Source: Gemmatimonadota bacterium | Lineage (GTDB): Bacteria > Gemmatimonadota > Gemmatimonadetes > Longimicrobiales > Gaopeijiaceae | Length of the DNA: 42,109 bases | Direction of reading: 5' to 3' | Assembly: GCA_007120305.1 (NCBI GenBank) | Contig: SKNW01000010.1 | Span: forward strand, 1-42,109 | Notes under the pieces: generated by a model | Database searches by the model: none | What the model was told of the DNA's origin: nothing | What the model saw: only the letters and a program-made list of their open reading frames with translations | Program-made: the position numbers and the translations under genes | Shown: piece by piece, positions 7,370 through 14,883 of the stretch | Numbering within the stretch: position 1 is the stretch's first letter | How the letters are laid out: every line of letters starts with the position of its first letter

Positions 7370-7798
7370 GTGAGCACCGTCGAGCGGAGCGCAGGCGGCG
7401 TGGTCCTGCGCACCATCCATGGCCAGGTCCACGTGCTGGTGATCCGGGATCCCTACCGGAAATGGGGCCTTCCGAAGGGCCACCTGGAGGCCGGCGAGGC
7501 CCCGCACGAGGCGGCGGTCCGCGAGGTGGAGGAGGAGACCGGGCTCACCGGGCTGATCCTGGGTCCCGAACTGGGCGAGATCGACTGGGTCTTCCGCACA
7601 GGGAACGCCCGCATCCACAAGTTCTGCCGCTTCTACCTCATGGCGTCCGGCGACGGTGAGCCCGCTCCCCAGCTGGCGGAGGGGATCACGGAGGCGATCT
7701 GGCTTCCCACCAACGAGGCGGAGCAGCGGGTGACCTACGAAAACGCCCGGCAGATGATCCGACGGGCCCGGACCTTCCTCCCCTGGGAGGTGCTTTGA
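7370..7798 (+). CDS. Nudix hydrolase, 142 aa
   Basis: Nudix enzymes cleave nucleoside diphosphates linked to another moiety. The Nudix box is complete: GHLEAGEAPHEAAVREVEEETGL, i.e. GX5EX7REVXEEXGL, starting near residue 39. The preceding KWGLPKGH and the ending TYENARQMIRRA resemble the Ap4A hydrolase-like branch (bis(5'-nucleosyl)-tetraphosphatase), but the substrate is not proven. The start is GTG at 7370, preceded by CAGGAG at 7356-7361. The stop codon overlaps the proposed TTG start of the next gene. Confidence 0.88.
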   Translation: MSTVERSAGGVVLRTIHGQVHVLVIRDPYRKWGLPKGHLEAGEAPHEAAVREVEEETGLTGLILGPELGEIDWVFRTGNARIHKFCRFYLMASGDGEPAPQLAEGITEAIWLPTNEAEQRVTYENARQMIRRARTFLPWEVL

Positions 7799-9177
7799 CC
7801 GGGGAGGCGGGGGCCCGGGACATGGCGCGGGTGGCCGGGGTCGCAGCCGCCGTCCTCCTCCTGGGGGCGCTCCTCTGGCTCCTCCTCCCCCTCCTGAACC
7901 CGTTGATTCTCTGGTTCGGGCTGGTGGCGGTTCTCTTCCCCTTCCGGAAGGGCGCCACCTTCCTCCCCCTGGTGATCACCACAGGTGTCCTCACGGCGTT
8001 CTGGCTCCTGAGCGAACTGGGGGCCCTTCTTGCACCCTTTGTCGTGGCGGTGGTGCTCGCCTACATCCTGAATCCGGTGGTGAACAGGCTGGCCCGGACC
8101 CGCCCCCTTCTGGCCGCGGGGCGAAAGGTGGGAGATGCGGATCGCTTTCCCCGGACGCTGGCGGTCTTCCTCCTGGGCGTCCCTGTGGCGGGCGCCCTCG
8201 TGGGGGCGGTGGTCTGGGGACTCCCCTGGGCGGCGGAGGAACTGGCGGGGCTGGCCCGCCGCACGCCCGAGGCCCTGAACCGGCTGGCGACCATCCTGCA
8301 GGGGCTGGAGGGCCGGCTGGCCCGGCTCCGGATCCCCGGCGTGGAAGGGGCCGATGTGGCGGAGCGCCTCCGGGCCCTGCGCGCCGACGATGTGGTGGCC
8401 TTTCTGGATGCCCGGAAGGCGCAGCTGGGCGAGTGGCTCCTGAGCGGGGCCCTGGGGGTGGGCCGCGGAGTCGGGGCTGCCCTCACCGTGCTCGGGTACC
8501 TGGTCCTGACCCCGGTCATCGCCTTCTACCTGATGCGGGACTGGGACCGGGTCATCGGTCGCGCCTCCGCCCTGGTTCCGCCGACCCACGACCACATCCG
8601 CGTGTTCGGGCGGGACTACGACCAGGCGCTGGCCAGCTACCTCCGGGGGCAGGTCACCGTGTCCGTCATCATCGGAGCCATGACCGCGGGCGGGCTCCTG
8701 CTGGTGGGCTTCCCGTACGCGATCTTCCTCGGGCTCATCGTCGCCATCTTCAACGTGGTTCCCTACCTGGGCCTGGTCCTGAGCCTTCTGCCGGCCCTGG
8801 CCATCGCCCTGGCCAGCGGCGACGTGGGGACCTCCCTCCTCAAGATGGGCGTGGTCTACACCGTGGCCCAGACCCTGGAGAGCGCCGTTTTCAGCCCCCG
8901 GATCGTGGGGGATTCCACGGGGCTCCACCCGGTCTGGATCCTCCTGGCCATCGCGGTAAGCGGATTCTTCTTCGGGTTTGTCGGCCTCCTTCTGGCCGTC
9001 CCCGGGGCTGTGGGGATCAAGCTCCTCCTGGCTCGGGCACTGGAACGGTACCGGCGATCTCCCCTCTTTGCCGCCGAAGTCGCCCCCGATCTCGCCCCCG
9101 ATCTCGCCGCAAGTGGAGAGGCCGCCGAAGGGGCTGCTTCCTCCGCCGTCGGGCACCCGGACGCCGCTGCGGAGTAG
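7795..9177 (+). CDS. AI-2E/PerM family transporter
   Basis: Multi-pass membrane protein of the AI-2 exporter-like (PerM) family, whose members export small molecules or act as ion-coupled antiporters. About eight hydrophobic helices are visible: three near the N-terminus (VAAAVLLLGALLWLLLPLL, LVAVLF, LGALLAPFVVAVVLAYILNP) and a C-terminal group (TVSVIIGAMTAGGLLLV, AIFLGLIVAIFNVVPYLG, WILLAIAVSGFFFGFVGLLLAVP). The signature PYLG with its preceding IFNVVP is characteristic. The tracked start is TTG at 7795, inside the Nudix stop region; an ATG at 7822 is the alternative and only removes nine residues. The C-terminal tail contains a short PDLAPDLA repeat. Confidence 0.85.
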   Translation: MTGEAGARDMARVAGVAAAVLLLGALLWLLLPLLNPLILWFGLVAVLFPFRKGATFLPLVITTGVLTAFWLLSELGALLAPFVVAVVLAYILNPVVNRLARTRPLLAAGRKVGDADRFPRTLAVFLLGVPVAGALVGAVVWGLPWAAEELAGLARRTPEALNRLATILQGLEGRLARLRIPGVEGADVAERLRALRADDVVAFLDARKAQLGEWLLSGALGVGRGVGAALTVLGYLVLTPVIAFYLMRDWDRVIGRASALVPPTHDHIRVFGRDYDQALASYLRGQVTVSVIIGAMTAGGLLLVGFPYAIFLGLIVAIFNVVPYLGLVLSLLPALAIALASGDVGTSLLKMGVVYTVAQTLESAVFSPRIVGDSTGLHPVWILLAIAVSGFFFGFVGLLLAVPGAVGIKLLLARALERYRRSPLFAAEVAPDLAPDLAASGEAAEGAASSAVGHPDAAAE

Positions 9178-9257
9178 TCCGAAGGCGGCCGCCGCCCCTG
9201 ACCGTGCCCGCACATGTCCTCATCCACCACGCCACGAACACGCACCCGACCCCACCC

Positions 9258-10352
9258 ATGACGCAGGCATCCCCTTCTCCTGATTCCTCCCCGGAATCCT
9301 CCCTTGACGCTTCCCCGGCCGAATCCGGAAACCCCACCTCGGACCCCGACCGGACCCGTGACCTGACGGTCATCGGAGGGGGGCCCACCGGGCTCTTCGC
9401 CGCCTTTTACGCGGGGATGCGGGGGGTGTCGGTCCGGATCATCGACTCCCTGCCGGAACTCGGCGGGCAGCTCATGGCGTTGTATCCGGAGAAGCACATC
9501 TTCGACGTGGGGGGCTTCCCCAGGGTTCTGGCCAGGGACCTGGCCATGAACCTGATCTCGCAGGCCATGCAGTTCGAACCCGAGGTGATTCTGGACGAGG
9601 AAGTCCGCCACGTGACGCGCCAGGCCGACGGCCTCTTCCGGATGGAGGGCCGGACCGGCACCTGGTGGACCCGGGCCATCGTGCTGGCCGGGGGCCGGGG
9701 AGCCTTCGAGCCCCGGAAGCTGGACTGCCCGGGGTACGACACCTTCCTCGGCCGCGGGGTGCATTACGCGGTCAAGCGCCCCGACGACTTTGCCGGGAAG
9801 CGGATCCTCATCGTGGGGGGAGGAGACTCGGCGCTGGACTGGACCCTGATCCTCAAGGAACTGGCAGCCCACGTGATCCTCGCCCACCGCCGCGACGAGT
9901 TCCGGGCCCACGAGGCCTCCCTGACCCAGCTGGATGCGGCTGTGGCCGCCGGCCAGGTCGAACTCCGCCTCTTCCAGGAGGTGGCCGAGATCCAGGGCAC
10001 GGAGACGGTCGAGGGGGTCACGCTGGTGGACAACCGGGACCAGTCCCGCGCCGAGCTGGAGGTGGACGTGGTCCTCACCTTCCTCGGGTTCAAGCCTGAC
10101 CTGGGTCCCATCAAGACCTGGGGCGTCGAGGTGGAGAAGAACCGGGTCAAGGTGGGCCGCCTCATGGAAACCAACATTCCCGGCCTCTACGCCGCCGGCG
10201 ACCTCGTGGAGTACGAGGGAAAGCTCGATCTCATCGCCACCGGCTTTGCCGAGGCCGCCACCGCCGTCAACAATGCCGTCCGCTTCGTGGATCCCACGGC
10301 CCGGGTCAACCCGGGGCATTCCACGAGCAACAAGGCCTTCCAGGGAGCCTGA
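9258..10352 (+). CDS. Ferredoxin/flavodoxin-NADP(+) reductase, type 2 (YumC-like)
   Basis: Flavoenzyme that passes electrons between NADPH and ferredoxin or flavodoxin; it is built like thioredoxin reductase but lacks the redox Cys pair. The FAD motif GGGPTGLFAAFYAG, then the strongly family-specific LPELGGQLMALYPEK and the second dinucleotide motif GGGDSALDW are present. The end HSTSNKAFQGA resembles the C-terminal extension seen in this type. At 364 aa it is slightly long because of an N-terminal Ser/Pro-rich stretch of about 33 residues; a shorter start is possible but I see no better ATG. No clear Shine-Dalgarno. It lies directly before trxB (gap 3), forming a redox pair. Confidence 0.9.
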   Translation: MTQASPSPDSSPESSLDASPAESGNPTSDPDRTRDLTVIGGGPTGLFAAFYAGMRGVSVRIIDSLPELGGQLMALYPEKHIFDVGGFPRVLARDLAMNLISQAMQFEPEVILDEEVRHVTRQADGLFRMEGRTGTWWTRAIVLAGGRGAFEPRKLDCPGYDTFLGRGVHYAVKRPDDFAGKRILIVGGGDSALDWTLILKELAAHVILAHRRDEFRAHEASLTQLDAAVAAGQVELRLFQEVAEIQGTETVEGVTLVDNRDQSRAELEVDVVLTFLGFKPDLGPIKTWGVEVEKNRVKVGRLMETNIPGLYAAGDLVEYEGKLDLIATGFAEAATAVNNAVRFVDPTARVNPGHSTSNKAFQGA

Positions 10353-10355
10353 GCC

Positions 10356-11393
10356 ATGTCCGCATCCGACACTGCATCCGAATCCGCCACGCCCATCGAG
10401 AACGTCGTCATCATCGGCTCCGGCCCCGCCGGGTGGACAGCCGCCGTCTACGCGGCGCGTGCGCGCCTGGATCCCCTGGTGATCGAGGGCGGCCCCTCCC
10501 GGGAAATGATTCCCGGCGGGCAGCTCATGTTCACCACCGACATCGAGAACTTTCCCGGTTTCCCCGAGGGCGTGGACGGTCAGAAGCTCATGGCCGACAT
10601 GAAGCTGCAGGCCGAGCGCTTTGGAACCCGGGTCGTCACCGACGACGTGGTGGAACTGGACACCTCGGTGCGCCCCTTTCGCCTGGTGACCCGCTACAGC
10701 GGCGAGGTGCGGGCCCACACCGTGATCGTGGCCACCGGAGCCCGGGCAAACTGGCTGGGGCTGCCGAACGAGGAGCGGCTGGCCCACAGCGGGGGTGGCG
10801 TGTCGGCGTGTGCGGTCTGTGACGGCGCCCTTCCCGCCTTCCGGGACCAGGTCCTGGCCGTGGTCGGCGGGGGCGACTCCGCCATGGAGGAGGCCACCTA
10901 CCTCACCAAGTTCGCCCGCGAGGTCGTCATCGTGCACCGGCGGGATTCCTTCCGCGCCTCTCCCATCATGGTGGAGCGCGCCCTGGAGAACCCGAAGATC
11001 CGGGTGGCGTGGAACTCCGAAGTCGTGGACGTGCTGGGTGATGATTTCATCACAGGGCTCCGTCTGCGTGACACCGTCACCGGCGAAGAGTCCGAGATCG
11101 AGGTGGGCGGGCTTTTTCTCGCCATCGGGCATACCCCCAACAGCGCGTTTCTTCAGGGCGTGCTGGAACTGAACGAGGCCGGGTATGTGGTCCCGGCCGA
11201 ACCCTGGCGGACCCGCACCTCGGTGGAGGGGATCTTCGCGGCGGGCGATGTCATGGACGACTACTTCCGTCAGGCCGTCACCGCTGCCGGTACCGGGTGC
11301 ATGGCCGCCCTGGAGGCCGAGCGATGGCTGGCCCACGGGGTCGACGTCGAGGCCCACGACATTCCAGCGGAGCCCGTGGCCTCGGAGTCGTAG
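10356..11393 (+). CDS. trxB: Thioredoxin reductase
   Basis: NADPH-dependent reductase of thioredoxin. The FAD motif [16 protein letters not shown], the catalytic pair CAVC at residues 152-155 and the NADPH motif [13 protein letters not shown] are all present, and the C-terminal FAD segment is [10 protein letters not shown]. At 345 aa it is slightly longer than the 320-aa E. coli enzyme because of tails at both ends. It follows the YumC-like reductase by 3 bases and precedes the methionine sulfoxide reductase pair, which are thioredoxin-dependent, so the block is functionally coherent. A weak hairpin (11499-11515) separates it from msrB. Confidence 0.94.
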   Translation: MSASDTASESATPIENVVIIGSGPAGWTAAVYAARARLDPLVIEGGPSREMIPGGQLMFTTDIENFPGFPEGVDGQKLMADMKLQAERFGTRVVTDDVVELDTSVRPFRLVTRYSGEVRAHTVIVATGARANWLGLPNEERLAHSGGGVSACAVCDGALPAFRDQVLAVVGGGDSAMEEATYLTKFAREVVIVHRRDSFRASPIMVERALENPKIRVAWNSEVVDVLGDDFITGLRLRDTVTGEESEIEVGGLFLAIGHTPNSAFLQGVLELNEAGYVVPAEPWRTRTSVEGIFAAGDVMDDYFRQAVTAAGTGCMAALEAERWLAHGVDVEAHDIPAEPVASES

Positions 11394-11498
11394 GCCGCCC
11401 CCGGCGGCGGCTGCCCGTGGGACTGGCCACGGGACCGGCCAGGGGAACGCCCGCCCGCCCGGGGGGTGCAACGAGACACACGGCAAAGGTGCGCGGCA

Positions 11499-11520
11499 GA
11501 GGTGCGCCGCACCTCGTTTT
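11499..11520 (+). terminator. Possible weak intrinsic terminator after trxB
   Basis: GAGGTGC-GCC-GCACCTC forms a perfect 7-bp stem with a 3-base loop, followed by GTTTTCC. The T-tract is short (four), so it may only partly stop transcription or separate msrB expression from trxB. It ends about 20 bases before the msrB start. Confidence 0.4.
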
Positions 11521-11539
11521 CCTCCCCACCGAGTGGACC

Positions 11540-12124
11540 ATGTCCGACCCGCACGACCTCGGGACCTCCGTCTCCTCCCGCCGGGCCTTCCTGGGCCAGG
11601 CCGGCGCGAAGCTCCTCTCGGCCCGCCTGGCCCTTCCCTTCCTGGGCTCCGGAGCGGCGCTGGCCCTTTCTGCCTGCCGGAGCACGTCGGGGGGCTCGAA
11701 CGGGTACGAGATGCCCCAGCTTCTCCCCCGCGAGGAGTGGCGGCGCCTCCTCACCGCCGAGCAGTTCCACATCCTCTTCGAGGAGGGCACGGAGCGGGCG
11801 GGATCGAGCCCGCTGGACAAGGTCTACGATCCCGGCACGTACGTGTGCGCCGCCTGCTTCCAGCCTCTGTTCAGCTCCGAGACCAAGTACGACTCCCGAA
11901 CCGGCTGGCCCAGTTTCTGGACCCACCTGCCCGGCGCCGTCGGAACGAAGGAAGACAACACCTTCTTCATGCGCCGCACGGAGTGCCACTGCTCCCGCTG
12001 CGGCGGGCACCAGGGACACGTCTTCTCCGACGGGCCTCCCCCCACCGGGGAGCGTTGGTGCATCAACGGGCTGGCGCTGGAGTTCGTGGCCGAGGGGCAG
12101 CCGCTGCCGGAGCTCCGGGGATGA
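11540..12124 (+). CDS. msrB: Peptide-methionine (R)-S-oxide reductase MsrB, Tat lipoprotein
   Basis: Reduces methionine R-sulfoxide in proteins. The zinc Cys pairs are CAAC (103-106) and CSRC (151-154), and the catalytic Cys is in RWCINGLAL (residue 174); WPSFW and GHQGHVFSDGPPPTGERW are family motifs. The N-terminus carries a twin-arginine signal (SSRRAFLG, RR at 14-15) followed by a hydrophobic stretch and a lipobox ALSAC (Cys46). It is therefore probably exported folded by Tat and lipid-anchored, so repair would take place in the envelope. The ATG at 11540 is the only start that gives this full signal. The stop overlaps the msrA start by ATGA. Confidence 0.93.
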   Translation: MSDPHDLGTSVSSRRAFLGQAGAKLLSARLALPFLGSGAALALSACRSTSGGSNGYEMPQLLPREEWRRLLTAEQFHILFEEGTERAGSSPLDKVYDPGTYVCAACFQPLFSSETKYDSRTGWPSFWTHLPGAVGTKEDNTFFMRRTECHCSRCGGHQGHVFSDGPPPTGERWCINGLALEFVAEGQPLPELRG

Positions 12125-12789
12125 GGCGCCTTGCGATGAGGCGGCTCGAGAGGGTCCTCCTGGCTACGCTTCTTCCCTTCTGGGGGCTCGCCGCCTGTGG
12201 CGCTGACCTGGAGGCTCGACCCGATGCCGCCCCTCCCGAACCGGCTGCCCGGGAACAGGCAGCGGACACGGCCTGGTTCGCCGGAGGATGCTTCTGGTGC
12301 ATGGAGCCGCCCTTCGACGCGGTGGACGGTGTCTTGTCCACCACCTCCGGGTTCATGGGGGGGAGCGTGGAGAACCCGACCTACCAGCAGGTCACGGCCG
12401 GCGGGACGGGGCACCTGGAGGCCGTGCAGGTCATCTTCGACCCGGCCCGGGTCAACTACGGCCAGCTCCTCCAGATCTTCTGGGTCAACATCGATCCCCT
12501 GGACGACGGCGGGCAGTTCTGTGACCGGGGGAGCATCTACCGGTCCGCCATCTTCGCCCGGGGAGAGGAGCAGCGCGCCACGGCGGAGGCGTCGCTCCTG
12601 GCGCTTCGGACCTCGGGGCGCTTCGATGCCCCCATCGTGACCCGGATCCTGGACGCCGCCCCCTTCTACGAGGCCGAGGAGTACCACCAGGGATACTACC
12701 GGAAGAATCCCGTGCGCTACCGGGTCTACCGGACCTCCTGCGGGCGGGACCGGCGGCTCCGGGCGCTCTGGGGCGCCGACGCGGGCTGA
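12121..12789 (+). CDS. msrA: Peptide-methionine (S)-S-oxide reductase MsrA, lipoprotein
   Basis: Reduces methionine S-sulfoxide, the partner reaction to MsrB. The active-site motif GGCFWC lies at 55-60 and is followed by FDAVDGV; EYHQGYYRKNP is the conserved C-terminal motif. The N-terminus (MRRLAMRRLERVLLATLLPFWGLAAC is a signal with lipobox LAAC at Cys26) predicts a lipoprotein, matching MsrB. The true start is the ATG at 12121 that overlaps the msrB stop; the long tracked ORF from 11185 is a shadow of trxB and msrB. A periplasmic thiol donor would be required and is not seen here. Confidence 0.93.
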   Translation: MRRLAMRRLERVLLATLLPFWGLAACGADLEARPDAAPPEPAAREQAADTAWFAGGCFWCMEPPFDAVDGVLSTTSGFMGGSVENPTYQQVTAGGTGHLEAVQVIFDPARVNYGQLLQIFWVNIDPLDDGGQFCDRGSIYRSAIFARGEEQRATAEASLLALRTSGRFDAPIVTRILDAAPFYEAEEYHQGYYRKNPVRYRVYRTSCGRDRRLRALWGADAG

Positions 12790-12802
12790 CGCTCGGACTG
12801 GC

Positions 12803-12818
12803 GCGCGGACTGCCGCGC
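12803..12818. terminator. Hairpin between convergent msrA and SDR genes
   Basis: GCGCGG-ACTG-CCGCGC is a perfect 6-bp stem with a 4-base loop in the 42-base gap between convergent stops, followed on the plus strand by TCGTTTCGG. No long T-run. Bidirectional termination is inferred from position. Confidence 0.4.
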
Positions 12819-12831
12819 TCGTTTCGGCGTC

Positions 12832-13557
12832 CTACCGCCCGCCCAGGGAGCGGCCCCCGTCCACCACCACCACCTCGCCCGTGATGAAGGGCGACCGATG
12901 CAGGAAGAGGACGGTCCGCACCACATCCTCTGGCGTTCCCAGGGTGCCCAGTGCCGCGGCCCGGCGGGACCGCTCCCGGTAGGCGTCTTCGGCGTCGTCG
13001 GGGGGGAGCACGGAGCCGGGGGCGATGGCGTTCACCCGGACCCGGGGGGCCATGGCCCGGGCCATGACCCGGGTCAGGTGGAGGAGCCCGGCCTTGGACA
13101 CGGCGTGATGGGCATACTCCGTCCAGGGCTGGGTGGCCGAAAGGTCCACCAGGTTCACCACCGTGCCTTCTGCCTGGTCCAGGAGGTCGGCTGTGGCCTT
13201 GAGCATGAGGAAGGGGCCCTTGAGGTTCACGGCCATGACCCGGTCCCACTCCTCCTCCTCCACCTCCAGCAGGCGCCGGGGCTGAAAGAGGGAGGCGTTG
13301 TTCACCAGCAGGTCCAGACGCCCGAAGCGCTCCCGGAGCACCGCGGCCACGCGCTCCACGCCGTCCGAGGTCGACACGTCACCCTGCACGGCCACGGCCC
13401 GCTGACCCAGCGCCTCGATCCGGTCCACCACGTCCTGCGCATCTCCCGGCGAGGCATGGTGGTTGACCAGGACGTCGAACCCGGCCTCCGCCAGGCCGAG
13501 GGAGATGGCGCGCCCCACGCGGCGGGCGCCTCCGGTGACGAGGGCAGTTCGGGCCAT
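12832..13557 (-). CDS. Pteridine reductase-like SDR with His in place of the catalytic Tyr
   Basis: Short-chain dehydrogenase most like pteridine reductase PTR1/FolM, enzymes that reduce dihydropterins with NADPH. The cofactor motif is TGGARRVGRAI (8-18), with NHHAS at 32-36 and NNASLF at 86-91. The PTR1-type Asp is kept (D138 in NLVDLS) and Lys155 too, and the 13-residue distance from Asp to the catalytic position equals that in PTR1. However, the catalytic position itself is His151 (YAHHAVSK; codons CAT CAC), while the Tyr three residues earlier, Tyr148, remains. The C-terminal VVVVDGGRSLGGR is normal. Activity may be changed or lost. The gene is divergent from the SDR at 13705. Confidence 0.8.
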   Translation of the reverse strand: MARTALVTGGARRVGRAISLGLAEAGFDVLVNHHASPGDAQDVVDRIEALGQRAVAVQGDVSTSDGVERVAAVLRERFGRLDLLVNNASLFQPRRLLEVEEEEWDRVMAVNLKGPFLMLKATADLLDQAEGTVVNLVDLSATQPWTEYAHHAVSKAGLLHLTRVMARAMAPRVRVNAIAPGSVLPPDDAEDAYRERSRRAAALGTLGTPEDVVRTVLFLHRSPFITGEVVVVDGGRSLGGR

Positions 13558-13692
13558 GGTGGATGATGGTGAGGGCTGGAGCGACAGAGGCTCGGAATGA
13601 AACGAAGGAGCTACTCCAAGGTACCCCTCTCATGCCGAACGGACGAGAGCGAACGCGTTCTCGGGCGGCAGGCGGCATCTACATCGACATCG

Positions 13693-13700
13693 AGGGAGGA
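13693..13700 (+). promoter_or_regulatory. Ribosome binding site deciding the SDR start at 13705
   Basis: AGGGAGGA lies 4 bases before GTG 13705. The tracked ATG at 13597 has no comparable site, and the 36 residues it would add are Ser/Arg-rich. Confidence 0.65.
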
Positions 13701-13704
13701 ACCA

Positions 13705-14445
13705 GTGGCTGAAGCGTCTGGGGGACACGACCTGGCCGGGAAGGTGGCCGTCATCACGGGGAGCACGAAGGGGATCGGCCGGGCCCTGGCCGAGGACCTG
13801 GTCCGGGCCGGAGCCCGGGTGGTGATCTCGAGCCGAACCGCGGCCGATGTGGAGCAGGTGGCCGCGGAAGTCAGCGGCATCGGGCCGGGGGAGGCCGTGG
13901 GCATCCCCTGCGACGTGCGCGAACCGGCGGCCTGCCATGACCTGGTGAGCGGTGCGGTGGCCCGGTTCGGTCGGCTGGACATTGTCGTGAACAACGCCGG
14001 GCTCGGGCGCTTTGCCCGCATCCAGGAGATGGACCCGGCGGACTGGGAGGTCCAGATCCGCACGAACCTGGACGGGGTCTTCCACGTTTCCCAGGCCGCC
14101 ATCCCCCACCTGGTGTCGGCGGGCGGTGGGTGGATCTTCAACGTGGCCTCGCTGGCGGGGCGCAACGCCTTCTCGGGCGGCACCGCCTACAACGCCACCA
14201 AGTTCGGCCTGGTGGGGATGACGGAGGCCATGATGCTGGACCTGCGCGACGAGAACATCCGCGTGAGCTGCATCATGCCCGGAAGCGTGAACACCCACTT
14301 CTTCGGCGGCGAGCCAGGACCGGAAGGGGCATGGAAGCTCCAGCCCGAAGACATCTCGCGGGTGATGATGGACCTCCTCGCGTTCCCGGGTCGCGCCCTC
14401 CCCTCCAAGGTGGAAATCCGCCCCAGCCGGCCTCCGAAGAAGTAG
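13705..14445 (+). CDS. SDR family oxidoreductase (FabG-like), 246 aa
   Basis: NAD(P)-dependent short-chain dehydrogenase of the classical type. The Rossmann motif is TGSTKGIGRAL, followed by NNAGLG, the catalytic Ser region FNVASLAG and the intact YNATK (YxxxK) pair. The protein resembles FabG-like 3-oxoacyl or general alcohol dehydrogenases; substrate unknown. The GTG at 13705 is used because it follows a strong AGGGAGGA. It is divergent from the pteridine-reductase-like gene, with about 147 bases between start codons. A DUF4242 gene follows after 123 bases. Confidence 0.85.
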   Translation: MAEASGGHDLAGKVAVITGSTKGIGRALAEDLVRAGARVVISSRTAADVEQVAAEVSGIGPGEAVGIPCDVREPAACHDLVSGAVARFGRLDIVVNNAGLGRFARIQEMDPADWEVQIRTNLDGVFHVSQAAIPHLVSAGGGWIFNVASLAGRNAFSGGTAYNATKFGLVGMTEAMMLDLRDENIRVSCIMPGSVNTHFFGGEPGPEGAWKLQPEDISRVMMDLLAFPGRALPSKVEIRPSRPPKK

Positions 14446-14557
14446 GGAAGATCCTGGGTGGGGATGATTTTTCTTGACGTGGGTGAAGGGGGGCGGAAGG
14501 TTCGACCCATGGATGCACCGTTCTTCCATCCGGCATGGACGGTTCACGTCAAGCAAT

Positions 14558-14564
14558 GGAGGTG
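14558..14564 (+). promoter_or_regulatory. Ribosome binding site of the DUF4242 gene
   Basis: GGAGGTG is 4 bases before the ATG at 14569 and fixes this start over the upstream ATG at 14458. A TTGACG at 14474-14479 upstream could be a -35 element, but no good -10 is seen. Confidence 0.65.
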
Positions 14565-14568
14565 TTTC

Positions 14569-14835
14569 ATGGCCATTTTCGCAGCGGATCGCAGTCTCCC
14601 GGGCATCACGATGGAGCAGCTCGCCGGCGCCCAGAAGGCGGCCATCGACACCTGCGGCCAGTTTACCGCAAACGGTCAGCCCGTTCGGTACATACGGTCC
14701 ATGTACGTGCCCGGAGACGACCACTGCCTGTGCCTCTTCGAAGCCGACGACGCCGAGGTCGTGAAGGCCGTCAACGACACGGCAGGCATCCCCTACACCC
14801 GGGTGGTCGAAGCCATGGATCTCACGCCGGGCTGA
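14569..14835 (+). CDS. DUF4242 (SCO4226-like) protein, 88 aa
   Basis: Small ferredoxin-fold protein of the DUF4242 family, one of whose members (SCO4226 of Streptomyces) binds nickel; function is otherwise unclear. The pattern MEQLAGAQKAAIDTC, then YIRSMYVPGDDHCLCLFEADDAEVV and the ending YTRVVEAMDL match the family. Three Cys and one His (DDHCLC) sit in the strand-turn area and might bind metal. The ATG at 14569 has a strong Shine-Dalgarno. It converges with the CocE-like gene. Confidence 0.75.
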   Translation: MAIFAADRSLPGITMEQLAGAQKAAIDTCGQFTANGQPVRYIRSMYVPGDDHCLCLFEADDAEVVKAVNDTAGIPYTRVVEAMDLTPG

Positions 14836-14865
14836 GGTCAGCCCCCCCGGTGCGGCCCACCGGGG
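14829..14865. terminator. Two hairpins between convergent genes
   Basis: GGGCTGA-GG-TCAGCCC (14829-14844) overlaps the stop codon of the DUF4242 gene, and CCCCGGTG-CGGCC-CACCGGGG (14845-14865) follows immediately with a perfect 8-bp stem. There is no T-run. The first has a 2-base loop and would need to open slightly. Barrier function is inferred. Confidence 0.5.
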
Positions 14866-14883
14866 AGGCTCTCCGCGGGGAAC

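Noticed and set aside
8856-11486. 876-aa minus-strand ORF
   Set aside because: Antisense to the reductase and trxB genes; His/Gly/Pro-rich and without any family motif.
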